This document shows, in pieces, positions 25,368 through 33,155 of a DNA stretch of 42,584 bases. The position numbers were made by a program, and so were the translations under genes. Source of the stretch: an uncultured Bacteroidia bacterium. GTDB lineage: Bacteria; Bacteroidota; Bacteroidia; Bacteroidales; F082. The stretch is from NCBI GenBank assembly GCA_902783365.1, contig CACZQL010000039.1, forward strand, positions 1 through 42,584. The letters are read 5' to 3'. The notes under the pieces are model-generated. The model ran no database searches. It worked only from the letters and a program-made list of their open reading frames with translations, and was not told the origin of the DNA. Each line of letters opens with the position of its first letter. Position 1 is the stretch's first letter.

Positions 25368-26263
25368 GAGGGCCTCCTTTCAGCAATGCGCAGTTTCGCG
25401 CTCCGTGCCCTGGGGTTGGCGGCGACCTCTTCCTCGGAGGGCACGATGGGTTTCCTGTTTATTAATATATAAGGTGTAAGGATGTTGCCGAAGAAGTCCT
25501 TCTCCACTTTCCCCTCGGCGTTGCCGGTCTTGGTGAAGTTCTTCACCAGCCGGTCTTCGAGGGAGTGGTACGACATCACGACGAGTCGTCCGCCGGGTCT
25601 GAGCACGTCGGCGCATTGGGCGAGGAAGGTGGAGAGGGCCTCCATCTCCTGGTTCACCTCGATGCGGAGGGCTTGGAACACTTGGGCGAGCACTTTGTTC
25701 TCCTTGCCGCGGGGCAGGCGGCTGGCGAGGGCCTCTTTGAGTTGGGTGGTGGTCTCGATGGGTTCGCTCTCTCTCGCCATGACGATGTCGGAGGCGAAGC
25801 TGTGGGCGTTTTGCACCTCGCCGTAGAGGCTGAGGATGCGGGTCAGCTCGGCTTGGTCGTAAGTGTTGACGATGGTGGCGGCGTCGGTGGGGTTGCTTTG
25901 GCTCATCCTCATGTCGAGTCTCCCTTCGAAGCGGGTGGAGAAGCCTTTCTCGGGGGTGTCGAACTGGTGTGACGACACTCCGAGGTCGGCGATGACGCCG
26001 TCGATTTTGTCGTGATGGTAGAGCTGGATGAAGTTTTTGAAGTAGCGGAAGTTCTGCGGGATGAAGGTGAACCTCTCGTCGTCGATGACGTTGTTGGCGG
26101 CGTCCTGGTCCTGGTCGAAGGCGTACAGATGGCCGGTGGTGAGCCCTTGCATGATGGCGCGGGAATGTCCGCCGCCGCCGAAGGTGACGTCGGCATAGAC
26201 TCCCTCGGGACGAAGGTTCAGTCCCTCAAGGCATTCTTTCATCATGACAGGGGTGTGATACAT
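25364..26263 (-). CDS. rsmH: 16S rRNA (cytosine(1402)-N(4))-methyltransferase
   Basis: 299 residues. It methylates C1402 in the ribosomal P site region with AdoMet. The AdoMet loop is YADVTFGGGGHSRAI (~18-32), DLGVSSHQFDTPEKGFS is a family signature, and LRPGGRLVVMSYHSLEDR precedes the C-terminal domain. YHTPVMMKECLEGL at the start confirms the ATG. Eight tandem heptamers separate it from mraZ. Confidence 0.97.
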   Translation of the reverse strand: MYHTPVMMKECLEGLNLRPEGVYADVTFGGGGHSRAIMQGLTTGHLYAFDQDQDAANNVIDDERFTFIPQNFRYFKNFIQLYHHDKIDGVIADLGVSSHQFDTPEKGFSTRFEGRLDMRMSQSNPTDAATIVNTYDQAELTRILSLYGEVQNAHSFASDIVMARESEPIETTTQLKEALASRLPRGKENKVLAQVFQALRIEVNQEMEALSTFLAQCADVLRPGGRLVVMSYHSLEDRLVKNFTKTGNAEGKVEKDFFGNILTPYILINRKPIVPSEEEVAANPRARSAKLRIAERRPS

Positions 26264-26266
26264 AAT

Positions 26267-26322
26267 CAGTTTACAGTTTACAGTTTACAGTTTGCAGTTT
26301 AGAGTTTAGAGTTTAGAGTTCT
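26267..26322. repeat. Heptamer repeat CAGTTTA/GAGTTTA x8 between mraZ and rsmH
   Basis: Plus-strand units are CAGTTTA (three times), CAGTTTG, CAGTTTA, GAGTTTA (twice) and GAGTTCT, with exact 7-bp phase over 56 bp. On the coding strand they read TAAACTC/TAAACTG and fill the whole gap from the mraZ stop to 3 bp before the rsmH ATG. Confidence 0.95.
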
Positions 26323-26780
26323 CAAAATTCCAGTCCGGAGAACAGCTCTTCCACACCTTGAGCCAGTGTTTCGGGGTCGATCTCGTTGACGCGTTCTTCG
26401 TATTTCGCCTTGTCCCAGATCTCCATGTTGGTGAACATGGAGTCGATGACGATGTCTTTGTCGAGCCCGCTGCGGTCGAGCAGCTCCTTGGGGATCTGGA
26501 GGCGTCCGCTGGCGTCCAACTTGGTGCGCTTCACGCCGTCGAGGTACTTGCGCATGATGTCGAGTTTCCTGCGGTCGAAGGTGTTGACCTTCATCAAGAT
26601 CTCCCGACGCCGGTTCCAGTCCTCGATGGTGTATAATTCCAAATAGGTGCCGTGGAGACCGGGACGCAACACGAAGTCCTCCTCGGCCTGGTTGCCCAGC
26701 TGCTCCCTGAAGTCGGCGGGCAGCATCAGACGACCTTTCGAGTCGAGCTTGCAGTTGAATGTTCCAGTCGGGTTGCTCAT
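26322..26780 (-). CDS. mraZ: Transcriptional regulator/division protein MraZ
   Basis: 152 residues from ATG at 26780; the longer frame upstream runs through the promoter. Two SpoVT-AbrB-like repeats are visible: one with NCKLDSKGRLMLPADFRE and one with KLDASGRLQIPKELLD. MraZ binds TGGG-type repeats upstream of its own gene and represses or tunes the dcw operon. Here such boxes can be seen at 26822-26845. It is the first gene of the cluster, which is the standard place. Confidence 0.96.
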   Translation of the reverse strand: MSNPTGTFNCKLDSKGRLMLPADFREQLGNQAEEDFVLRPGLHGTYLELYTIEDWNRRREILMKVNTFDRRKLDIMRKYLDGVKRTKLDASGRLQIPKELLDRSGLDKDIVIDSMFTNMEIWDKAKYEERVNEIDPETLAQGVEELFSGLEF

Positions 26781-26802
26781 GGCGGTTTTCGTTAAAACGG
26801 GA

Positions 26803-26810
26803 CAAAGATA
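26803..26810 (-). promoter_or_regulatory. dcw operon promoter (-7 box)
   Basis: Minus-strand TATCTTTG matches TAnnTTTG, with the mraZ ATG 22 bp beyond it. No clear TTTG at the -33 distance; the MraZ-like boxes occupy that region. Confidence 0.65.
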
Positions 26811-26821
26811 CTGCATTTTTC

Positions 26822-26845
26822 TCCAATTTTTGACACTTTTTCCCA
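26822..26845 (-). promoter_or_regulatory. Putative MraZ-binding repeats
   Basis: On the minus strand TGGGA, TGTCA and TGGAG occur at exact 10-bp steps (TGGG at 26845-26842, TGTC at 26835-26832, TGGA at 26825-26822), each followed by an A-rich spacer. MraZ boxes in other bacteria are TGGGN repeats with similar spacing. Only the first box is canonical. They lie just upstream of the -7 box, which would suit autorepression. Confidence 0.55.
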
Positions 26846-26885
26846 CTTTGCCTCAAATTTTTGTGGTGTATTTATTACTACATCA

Positions 26886-26976
26886 CAATCAACATGCTTG
26901 TTGATAAAACTGTTGATAACTCTAAACATACTGAAAATCAATATGTTAAATACGTATTTTAAAAAAGTTATCAACA
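26886..26976. other. Cluster of DnaA-box-like sites in an AT-rich divergent gap
   Basis: TTATCAACA (one mismatch from the TTATCCACA consensus) occurs at 26899-26907 and 26911-26919 on the minus strand and at 26968-26976 on the plus strand. A weaker CAATCAACA lies at 26886-26894 and forms an inverted repeat with the first box. The surrounding sequence is strongly AT-rich. The 290 bp from 26781 to 27071 hold no gene, and transcription diverges on both sides. It could be an origin, a DnaA-controlled promoter or chance. Confidence 0.4.
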
Positions 26977-27010
26977 GGTTCTGAAATTAAAATCAATATT
27001 TTTCAGTCTT

Positions 27011-27044
27011 TTTGAAAACCATTGGGAATTTGTTCTTACTTTTG
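27011..27044 (+). promoter_or_regulatory. Promoter for the acyltransferase operon
   Basis: TTTG at 27011-27014, a 22-nt spacer and TACTTTTG at 27037-27044, 27 bp before the ATG at 27072. Confidence 0.65.
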
Positions 27045-27071
27045 TACATCCAAATCTATAGATGGACGTAC

Positions 27072-27950
27072 ATGGAAGACCTTTACGGTAACTTAATCGA
27101 TTTCAGGAAGATATTCGAGGCCAAGGCCCCGAAGCTCATGAAGCGGATGCCCGACTGGCTGTTCCGACGCATCCAACGACTCCTTCATGAGGAGGATGTC
27201 AACACCATCCTGAGCCAATATGGCGCACTGCAAGGGGTGGATTTCGTCCATGCCGTGGTCAACGACTTCAATCTCAACGTGGTCACCCATGGCGAGGAAC
27301 ACCTCTCCGTGGTCTCCCGCCCCATCGTGGCCTCCAACCACCCCCTCGGTGGCCTCGACGGCATCGCCCTCATCGGCACCGTCGGCAACCACGACCCCCA
27401 GGTGGTCACCCCCGTCAACGACTTCCTGTTGTTCATCAAAAACCTGCAACCCATCTTCATTCCCGTGAACAAGGCGGGCAAAGGCGTGGCCAACCGTTCC
27501 GAGAACCTCCGCCTTTTCAACGAGACCTTCGCCAGCGACCGCACCATCTGCTACTTCCCCTTCGGCCTCTGCTCCCGCAAGGTCAAAGGCGGCAAGATCA
27601 TGGACCTCGACTGGAAAAAGACCTTCGTCGCCAAAGCCCGGGAATACCATCGCGACATCATCCCCACCCATATCGACGGACACAACACCAACTTCTTTTA
27701 TAACCTTGCTCGGCTCCGCAAAGCCCTCCATATCAAAGTGAACATCGAGATGGCTTTCCTCGCCGACGAGTTCTTCAAACAACGCAATAAGACGCTCACC
27801 ATCACCTTCGGGAACCCCATCCCCTGGCAGGTGTTCGACAAACGCTACACCGACGCCGAATGGGCTGAGCGCCTCCGCTGCTTCTCGTATTGCTTGCCCC
27901 TCGACAACAACGCCGTTTTCGACCCGCAAGAGAACTATGTAATTCCTTGA
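27072..27950 (+). CDS. glsA: PlsC-like O-acyltransferase, probable glycine lipid synthesis protein GlsA
   Basis: 292 residues from ATG at 27072; an earlier in-frame start lies in the promoter. The lysophospholipid-acyltransferase NHX4D motif is visible as SNHPLGGLDGIA (His and Asp), and later blocks are PIFIPVNKAG and ICYFPFGLCSRK. It is followed after 6 bp by a GNAT/OlsB-like N-acyltransferase. In Bacteroides such a pair makes glycine lipids: GlsB N-acylates glycine and GlsA adds the second acyl chain to the 3-hydroxyl. The pairing makes this more likely than a phosphatidic-acid PlsC. Gene order with the O-acyltransferase first is what is seen here. The exact lipid is an inference. Confidence 0.75.
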   Translation: MEDLYGNLIDFRKIFEAKAPKLMKRMPDWLFRRIQRLLHEEDVNTILSQYGALQGVDFVHAVVNDFNLNVVTHGEEHLSVVSRPIVASNHPLGGLDGIALIGTVGNHDPQVVTPVNDFLLFIKNLQPIFIPVNKAGKGVANRSENLRLFNETFASDRTICYFPFGLCSRKVKGGKIMDLDWKKTFVAKAREYHRDIIPTHIDGHNTNFFYNLARLRKALHIKVNIEMAFLADEFFKQRNKTLTITFGNPIPWQVFDKRYTDAEWAERLRCFSYCLPLDNNAVFDPQENYVIP

Positions 27951-27956
27951 TAAGCT

Positions 27957-28919
27957 ATGATTGAGACCATGAAAGATATCATTGAACCGATCCCAGCCGA
28001 AGTGATTCTGGAGGAGCTTACCTCCGATAAATACCTGCGCAAGACGCACAGCGGCAACAACGAGATCTATGTGTTTCACGCCAAGGACGCTCCGCAGACC
28101 ATGCGGGAGATCGGACGCCTCCGCGAGGTCAGCTTCCGCGACTCGGGCGGCGGCACGGGCCTCGACTGCGATGTGGACGAGTTCGACTACAACGACGACG
28201 GCTTCCGCCAACTCATCGTGTGGAACCCCATCGACCGGGCCATCGTCGGCGGCTACCGTTACCTCTGCTGCGACCAGCTGCAACCCGATGTCAACGGAGA
28301 ATTCTACACCCCCACCTCCGAGCTGTTCCTTTATTCCGACACTTTCAAGAAACAATACCTGCCTTATACCATGGAGCTGGGACGTTCGTTCGTGCAACCT
28401 GCCTACCAGCCCTCCAACAATTTCTCCAAAGGCATCTATTCGCTCGATAACCTCTGGGACGGCATCGGCACCCTCATCACGACCTTGAAACCCAAATACC
28501 TCTTCGGAAAGGTGACCATGTACTCGCAGCTTCACCGCGAGGCCCGCGACCTGATCCTCTATTTCCTCAAGACCCAGTTCCCCGACCCCGACTGCCTCGT
28601 GGTTCCACGCCCCGAAGTCGATCTGCCCATCCTCATGGATGAGGCTCAGCTGAAGGCCATCTTCACAGGCAGCACCTATAATGAGAACTACCGCATCTTG
28701 GTGAAGAACGTCCGGGAACGCGGCGCGGCCGTGCCTCCGCTGGTGAACGCCTATATGTCGCTCTCACCCACCATGCGCACCTTTGGCACAGCCCTCAACG
28801 CGCCTTTCGGCGACGTGGAGGAAACGGGCATCCTCGTCACCGTCGCCGACATCTTCGAGGAGAAAGTCAAACGCCATTTCGAATACGACCCTAACTCCAT
28901 CCCCTTACACCTCAGCTGA
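27957..28919 (+). CDS. glsB: GNAT-fold N-acyltransferase, probable glycine lipid synthesis protein GlsB
   Basis: 320 residues. It belongs to the OlsB-like 'hemolysin' acyltransferase group: [17 protein letters not shown], the acidic segment [18 protein letters not shown], and [15 protein letters not shown] are features of that group. The expected reaction is transfer of a 3-hydroxyacyl group to an amino acid, glycine in Bacteroides. It forms an operon with the upstream O-acyltransferase and downstream engB (2-bp gap). Alternatives are ornithine or serine-glycine lipid precursors; the amino acid cannot be read from sequence. It is unrelated to the small GlsB/YeaQ-type membrane protein at 29594. 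Confidence 0.75.
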   Translation: MIETMKDIIEPIPAEVILEELTSDKYLRKTHSGNNEIYVFHAKDAPQTMREIGRLREVSFRDSGGGTGLDCDVDEFDYNDDGFRQLIVWNPIDRAIVGGYRYLCCDQLQPDVNGEFYTPTSELFLYSDTFKKQYLPYTMELGRSFVQPAYQPSNNFSKGIYSLDNLWDGIGTLITTLKPKYLFGKVTMYSQLHREARDLILYFLKTQFPDPDCLVVPRPEVDLPILMDEAQLKAIFTGSTYNENYRILVKNVRERGAAVPPLVNAYMSLSPTMRTFGTALNAPFGDVEETGILVTVADIFEEKVKRHFEYDPNSIPLHLS

Positions 28920-28921
28920 TT

Positions 28922-29545
28922 ATGATTATCAAAGACGCTCGCTTCCTCACCGCCAACAACCGTATCGACAAACTCCCCAAGGACAACCTGCCGGAGTATG
29001 CCTTCATCGGACGCTCCAACGTGGGCAAGTCATCGCTCATCAACATGTTGGTGCAGCGCAAAGGCCTCGCCAAGACCTCCTCGGTGCCTGGCAAGACCAT
29101 CTCCATCAACCATTTTTTGGTGAACCACGAATGGTACCTAGTGGACCTCCCGGGCTATGGCTACGCGCAACGCTCCAAGAAAGCCCGTGAGGAATGGCGC
29201 GTCATGCTGGCCCAATACATCACCCGCCGGCGCAACCTCCTCTATACCTTCGTGCTGGTGGACTCACGCATCGAACCCCAAAACAGCGACATCGGCTTCA
29301 TGGAATGGCTTGGCGAGAGCCAGGTGCCGTTCTGCATTGTGTTCACCAAAGCCGACAAACTCAGCAAACTGCAACTCGACACAAATGTGGAGGCCTACAA
29401 AAAACGCCTCTTGGAAGACTGGGAGGAACTGCCCCCGATCTTCGTCACCTCCTCAGAGTCCAAACTGGGTCGCGATGAGGTCCTCGACTTCATCGAACAG
29501 CAAAACAAAGAACTGGAAAACTATCTCAAAACCAACGGTCTTTGA
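28922..29545 (+). CDS. engB: Ribosome biogenesis GTP-binding protein EngB (YsxC/YihA)
   Basis: 207 residues. It is a small GTPase needed for 50S subunit assembly. G1 is [15 protein letters not shown]3 [10 protein letters not shown]4 TKADKLSK, and the EngB-specific ending [22 protein letters not shown] is present. It lies 2 bp after glsB in the same operon. The gap to the next gene is filled by degenerate heptamer repeats. Confidence 0.96.
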   Translation: MIIKDARFLTANNRIDKLPKDNLPEYAFIGRSNVGKSSLINMLVQRKGLAKTSSVPGKTISINHFLVNHEWYLVDLPGYGYAQRSKKAREEWRVMLAQYITRRRNLLYTFVLVDSRIEPQNSDIGFMEWLGESQVPFCIVFTKADKLSKLQLDTNVEAYKKRLLEDWEELPPIFVTSSESKLGRDEVLDFIEQQNKELENYLKTNGL

Positions 29546-29546
29546 A

Positions 29547-29588
29547 AACTATAAACTGACAACTGCAAACTACCAACTTCAAACTAAT
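29547..29588. repeat. Degenerate heptamer repeat AACTnnn x6 between engB and the YeaQ-like gene
   Basis: Units AACTATA, AACTGAC, AACTGCA, AACTACC, AACTTCA and AACTAAT keep a strict 7-bp phase over 42 bp, then AAAAA and the ATG follow. They are relatives of the TAAACTG units at 26267-26322 and have the same orientation relative to the next start codon. Confidence 0.85.
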
Positions 29589-29593
29589 AAAAA

Positions 29594-29836
29594 ATGGGAA
29601 TTTTAGTATCATTGCTCATCGGAGCGCTCGCCGGTTTTCTTGCCGGTAAAATCATGAACAAAGGCATGGGCCTTTTAGTGTGCATCCTCGTCGGCATCGT
29701 CGGCGGTGTCCTCGGTAGCTGGGTCTTCAGCCTCCTCGGGCTGACTGCCAGCGCCTCTTTCTGGGGCCAACTTCTCGTTGGTACTGCCGGCTCTGTGCTG
29801 CTGCTCTTCATCCTCTCTCTCTTCAAGAAAAAATAA
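29594..29836 (+). CDS. GlsB/YeaQ/YmgE-family small membrane protein
   Basis: 80 residues with three hydrophobic helices. The family pattern is clear: IGALAGFLAGKIMN, GLLVCILVGIVGGVLGSWVF and a glycine-spaced last helix ending in basic FKKK. These transglycosylase-associated-like proteins are common and linked to stress in some bacteria; no enzymatic activity is known. It is probably the last gene of the acyltransferase/engB transcript, unless the 48-bp repeat spacer holds an end. The family name is confusing: it is not the glycine-lipid GlsB. Confidence 0.9.
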   Translation: MGILVSLLIGALAGFLAGKIMNKGMGLLVCILVGIVGGVLGSWVFSLLGLTASASFWGQLLVGTAGSVLLLFILSLFKKK

Positions 29837-29853
29837 TCTTGTAGAGAATTGAT

Positions 29854-29915
29854 AATTAAGAATTTAGAATTTAGAGGATTTGCCTCAAATCCCTCTTAAT
29901 TCTAAATTCTTAATT
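29854..29915. repeat. Heptamer repeat hairpin between convergent genes
   Basis: Left arm 29854-29882 and right arm 29886-29915 pair over nearly 30 bp with one mismatch and one bulge, around a 3-nt loop. The arms consist of TTAAGAA, TTTAGAA and TTTAGAG units. It lies between the stop of the YeaQ-like gene and the stop of convergent mutS2, just as 451-525 lies between kbl and lipoprotein 1. A bidirectional terminator role is likely. Confidence 0.82.
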
Positions 29916-29920
29916 TTTAA

Positions 29921-32320
29921 TTAATTCAAGGTGATTCTCGTGATTCCGGTGCCGCCGGTCTCCAGGGAGGCGTCGCAGAAGCGGACCACTTCGCGGTCGT
30001 GGCTGAGGAACTCCCTGATGAGCTTCCTCAAGATGCCGTTGCCCTTGCCGTGAAGGATGCTCACCTCCTTGATGCTGAGGAGCTTGGCCTCGTCAAGGTA
30101 CTTGGCTACCATGTCCAAGGCCTCTTCGGCGCGCTTGCCTCTCACGTCCAAAGTGAGGTCGAAATGCTCGGCTTTCTCGCTGAGCTCGTCGGCCAGTCCC
30201 GACTGCCATTTCCGGATGACTTTCCTTTCTTCGGCCCGACTCACCTTGCGGAGCTTCTCAGGTGAGGTGCGCAGCTTCACCGTGTCGAAAAGGATGGTGG
30301 CGTCGGTGTCGCTGATGGCCAGGATTTCCCCCACGATCTCCATCTCGTCGATGGATACCCGGTCGCCCACCTTGAGCGTCGCATCAGTCTCTGGCTCGGG
30401 TTTGGGCTTCTTGGGCTCCGTTGCTTTCTTGGCAGTTTCCGCAATCTCTTCTTTGGTCTTTTTCAGCTCCTGACGGATCTCTTTGGTGTGTTCTTTCTCG
30501 GCCTGGGCCTCTTTGATCTCACGGATGGTACGCTCGATTTGGCTGTTGGCCCGGTCGATGAGCTCCTGGGCCTCGGTGGCGGCGTCGCGTAAGTATTGTT
30601 TCTTCTTTTTCTCCAGGTCGTCGAGGAGGTTCTTGTATTTGGCCACCACCTCGCTCAACAGGGTGTCGGCAATCTGCAGCTCCCGTTCTTTTTTCTTGAT
30701 GGCTTTCTTATCGACTTCGAGTTGTTGCAGCTGTCGCTCGAAGCGCAGATGCTGGTCGCCGGTGATCCGGGTGGCGTCGTCGAGAATCTGTTGGGGGAAG
30801 CCAATCTTGCGGGCGATCTCGAAGGCGAAGGAGCTGCCGGGTTTGCCGGTGACCATGATGTACATGGGTTGCATGAACTTGGTGTCGAAGAGCATGGCGC
30901 CGTTGACGATGCCTTCGTGCTTGTCGGCCAGCAATTTGAGGTTGGCATAGTGGGTGGTGACCATGCCGAAGGCTTTTTTCTTGTTGAGTTCCAGCAGGGT
31001 AGCCTCGGCGATGGCGCCGCCCAGCTGAGGCTCGGTGCCGGTGCCGAACTCGTCGATGAGGAAGAGGGTGCGGTGGTCGGCGTGCTCCAGGAAGTGCTTC
31101 ATGTTGAGCAGGTGCGAGCTGTAGGTGGAGAGGTCGTCCATGAGCGACTGCTCGTCGCCGATGTCGATGAAGAGGTGGTCGAAGAGGCCGCATTGCGAGT
31201 CGATGTGCATAGGGACGCACAGGCCGCATTGCAGCATGTATTGGAGCAGTCCCGTGGTCTTGAGGCAAACCGACTTGCCGCCGGCGTTGGGGCCTGAGAT
31301 GACGAGGATGCGTTCCTTTTCGTCGAGGTGGAGGTCGAGTGGCACGATGGTCTTTCCCTGGCTTTTGAGTTTCTGTTCCAGCAGGGGGTGTCTGGCCTGG
31401 ATCCAGTGGCAGCGGGTGTCGTCGAAGAGTTGGGGCTTCACACCGCCGATGCTTTGGCAGAGCAGGGCTTTGGCGCGGATGAAGTCGAGGGCGCCCAGGA
31501 GGGACCAGGCTTTCATCAGTTCGGGTAGGGAAGGACGAATCAAGTCGCTGAATTTCATTAGGATGCGGTTGACTTCGCGGCGTTCGGCGTATTCCAGTTC
31601 CCTGATTTCGTTGGAAGTCTCCACGATTTCAGCGGGTTCGATATAGACGGTTTGTCCGGTGGCGGACTCGTCGTGGATGAAGCCTTTGAGGGCGCGTTTG
31701 TCGCCGGCGTGCACGGGGATGACCATGCGTCCGTCGCGGATGGTGAGTTCCGCCTTGGGATCGACCCATCCCGAGGTCTTGGCTTCGCTCATGATCTGCC
31801 GGATGCGGTGTTCGATGCCGCCCTGTTTGCGATGGATGTCGCGTCGGATCTCCATGAGTTCGGGGGAGGCGTTGTCGGGCATCTCGCCTTTGTCATCGAC
31901 GAGGCGGTTGGCTTCGGTGAACACACGGGGGTCCAGCGTGATGCCGTCGGTGAGGGCGCAGAGCTCAGGGTAGTCCTTCCTGGCCTCGCTTTGGCCGAAG
32001 CGCAGGATGAGTCCCAAAGCGTTAAGAGAGGGCTTCATGGCGAAAAGTCCTTCGAGGCTGATGCTGGTGCCGGGGATGCGGATGTGCTGGAACTCCTCAC
32101 GCAAGTCGTGGAAGTCGCGCATGGGGAAGGGGACACCATTTTGCGTGAGCTGATGGTATTCCACGGTCTGGTCGAGGCTTCTTTCGATGGCCTCGCGGTC
32201 GGTACTGAAACTCATCCGTTCGACGAGCTCCTCGCCCATAGTGCTGATACAGTGACTTTTGATGGCTTCCCTGATGCGGTGAAAGCCGATTTTCTGCTCA
32301 AAGAGTTCGGGGTAGATCAT
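29921..32320 (-). CDS. mutS2: Endonuclease MutS2
   Basis: 799 residues. The central MutS-like ATPase has Walker A SGPNAGGKSVCLK (~355), FLIDEFGTGTEP (Walker B) and a TTHYANLK switch. A long coiled-coil follows (KKKERELQ, KKKKQYLRDAATEAQ), then a KOW-like segment (LKVGDRVSIDEMEIVGEI). The C-terminal Smr nuclease domain has LDVRGKRAEEALD and LHGKGNGILRKLIR. MutS2 binds branched DNA or collided ribosomes in different bacteria. It diverges from cutC. No recombination gene is next to it. Confidence 0.96.
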   Translation of the reverse strand: MIYPELFEQKIGFHRIREAIKSHCISTMGEELVERMSFSTDREAIERSLDQTVEYHQLTQNGVPFPMRDFHDLREEFQHIRIPGTSISLEGLFAMKPSLNALGLILRFGQSEARKDYPELCALTDGITLDPRVFTEANRLVDDKGEMPDNASPELMEIRRDIHRKQGGIEHRIRQIMSEAKTSGWVDPKAELTIRDGRMVIPVHAGDKRALKGFIHDESATGQTVYIEPAEIVETSNEIRELEYAERREVNRILMKFSDLIRPSLPELMKAWSLLGALDFIRAKALLCQSIGGVKPQLFDDTRCHWIQARHPLLEQKLKSQGKTIVPLDLHLDEKERILVISGPNAGGKSVCLKTTGLLQYMLQCGLCVPMHIDSQCGLFDHLFIDIGDEQSLMDDLSTYSSHLLNMKHFLEHADHRTLFLIDEFGTGTEPQLGGAIAEATLLELNKKKAFGMVTTHYANLKLLADKHEGIVNGAMLFDTKFMQPMYIMVTGKPGSSFAFEIARKIGFPQQILDDATRITGDQHLRFERQLQQLEVDKKAIKKKERELQIADTLLSEVVAKYKNLLDDLEKKKKQYLRDAATEAQELIDRANSQIERTIREIKEAQAEKEHTKEIRQELKKTKEEIAETAKKATEPKKPKPEPETDATLKVGDRVSIDEMEIVGEILAISDTDATILFDTVKLRTSPEKLRKVSRAEERKVIRKWQSGLADELSEKAEHFDLTLDVRGKRAEEALDMVAKYLDEAKLLSIKEVSILHGKGNGILRKLIREFLSHDREVVRFCDASLETGGTGITRITLN

Positions 32321-32339
32321 GATGATGTTTTTGCGGGTG

Positions 32340-32347
32340 CAAAGATA
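32340..32347 (-). promoter_or_regulatory. mutS2 promoter -7 box
   Basis: Minus-strand TATCTTTG, 19 bp before the ATG at 32320. It lies 13 bp from the divergent cutC box. Confidence 0.6.
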
Positions 32348-32360
32348 CCATCCTTTTTAC

Positions 32361-32368
32361 TATTTTTG
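32361..32368 (+). promoter_or_regulatory. cutC promoter -7 box
   Basis: TATTTTTG, 20 bp before the ATG at 32389. Divergent and almost touching the mutS2 box, so the two promoters may interfere. Confidence 0.6.
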
Positions 32369-32388
32369 CAAAAAAAATACTGACCGTC

Positions 32389-33120
32389 ATGATCCATCTT
32401 GAAATCTGTGCCAACGGCATACCATCCCTGCGCAACGCCATGGACGGCTGCGCCCAAAGTGTCGAACTCTGCGAAGCCCTCGAAGTGGGCGGCCTCACCC
32501 CCTCCTTCGGAACCCTCGCCAAAGCCATCGACATCTCCTTCATCCCCATGCGGGTCCTCATCAGGCCTCGCCCCGGCAACTATATCTATAATGAGGAAGA
32601 AACCGACTTGATGAAAACCGACATCATGCTCTGCAAGAAACTGGGTTTCCAAGGCGTGGTCATCGGCGCCCTCAACAACGAAGGCATGCCCGACACAGAA
32701 ACCCTCAAAGCCCTCATGGAGGCGGGTGAAGGCATGAAATTCACCTTCCACCGCGCCATCGATGCCTGCGTCCGCCCCTTGGAGGCCATGGAACAACTTA
32801 TCGACCTCGGCTTCGACAAAGTGCTGACTTCCGGAGGAAAACCCACCGCCGAAGAAGGCATCCCCATGATCGCGGAGATGCAACTGCGCTTCGGCGACCG
32901 CATCGCCATCATGCCCGGCGGCGGCGTCAACCTCGGCAACGTCATGGATATCGTCAACCAAACTGGCGTGGTCAACATCCACGCCTCCCTCGGCCACTGG
33001 GTGCCTCGCTTCAACGAAACCCTCTACCCCAACCAAAAAGACGCCACCGGCGCCTCCATGGTCTGGACCGAGTCCAACTACGAGATTATCTATGAGATGG
33101 AGAAGCTGATTAATCCTTAA
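32389..33120 (+). CDS. cutC: CutC family protein
   Basis: 243 residues forming a TIM-barrel CutC protein: LEICANGIPSLRNAM with AQSVELCEALEVGGLTPS at the start, IRPRPGNYIYN, FHRAIDACVRP and LTSGGKPTAEEGI, ending with IMPGGGVNLGN. CutC was named for copper tolerance in E. coli, but its biochemical role remains doubtful. It is followed directly, across 35 bp of heptamer repeat, by the beta-mannosidase gene, and may be co-transcribed with it. Confidence 0.93.
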   Translation: MIHLEICANGIPSLRNAMDGCAQSVELCEALEVGGLTPSFGTLAKAIDISFIPMRVLIRPRPGNYIYNEEETDLMKTDIMLCKKLGFQGVVIGALNNEGMPDTETLKALMEAGEGMKFTFHRAIDACVRPLEAMEQLIDLGFDKVLTSGGKPTAEEGIPMIAEMQLRFGDRIAIMPGGGVNLGNVMDIVNQTGVVNIHASLGHWVPRFNETLYPNQKDATGASMVWTESNYEIIYEMEKLINP

Positions 33121-33155
33121 AGAAGTAAGAAGTTAGAAGTAAGAAGTAAGAAGAG
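33121..33155. repeat. Heptamer repeat AGAAGTA x5 between cutC and the beta-mannosidase
   Basis: Units AGAAGTA, AGAAGTT, AGAAGTA, AGAAGTA and AGAAGAG start at the base after the cutC stop and end at the base before the beta-mannosidase ATG. The repeat is thus the entire intergenic spacer and supplies the purine-rich sequence in the ribosome-binding position. It is the same family and length as 17128-17162. Confidence 0.95.

Noticed and set aside
26322-26846. Longer MraZ with 22 extra residues
   Set aside because: The extension would start upstream of the TATCTTTG promoter box and lacks MraZ features.
27093-28535. 480-codon open frame antisense to the acyltransferase pair
   Set aside because: It spans two real genes with clear motifs, and its low-complexity Val/Gly/Glu sequence is typical of an antisense shadow.
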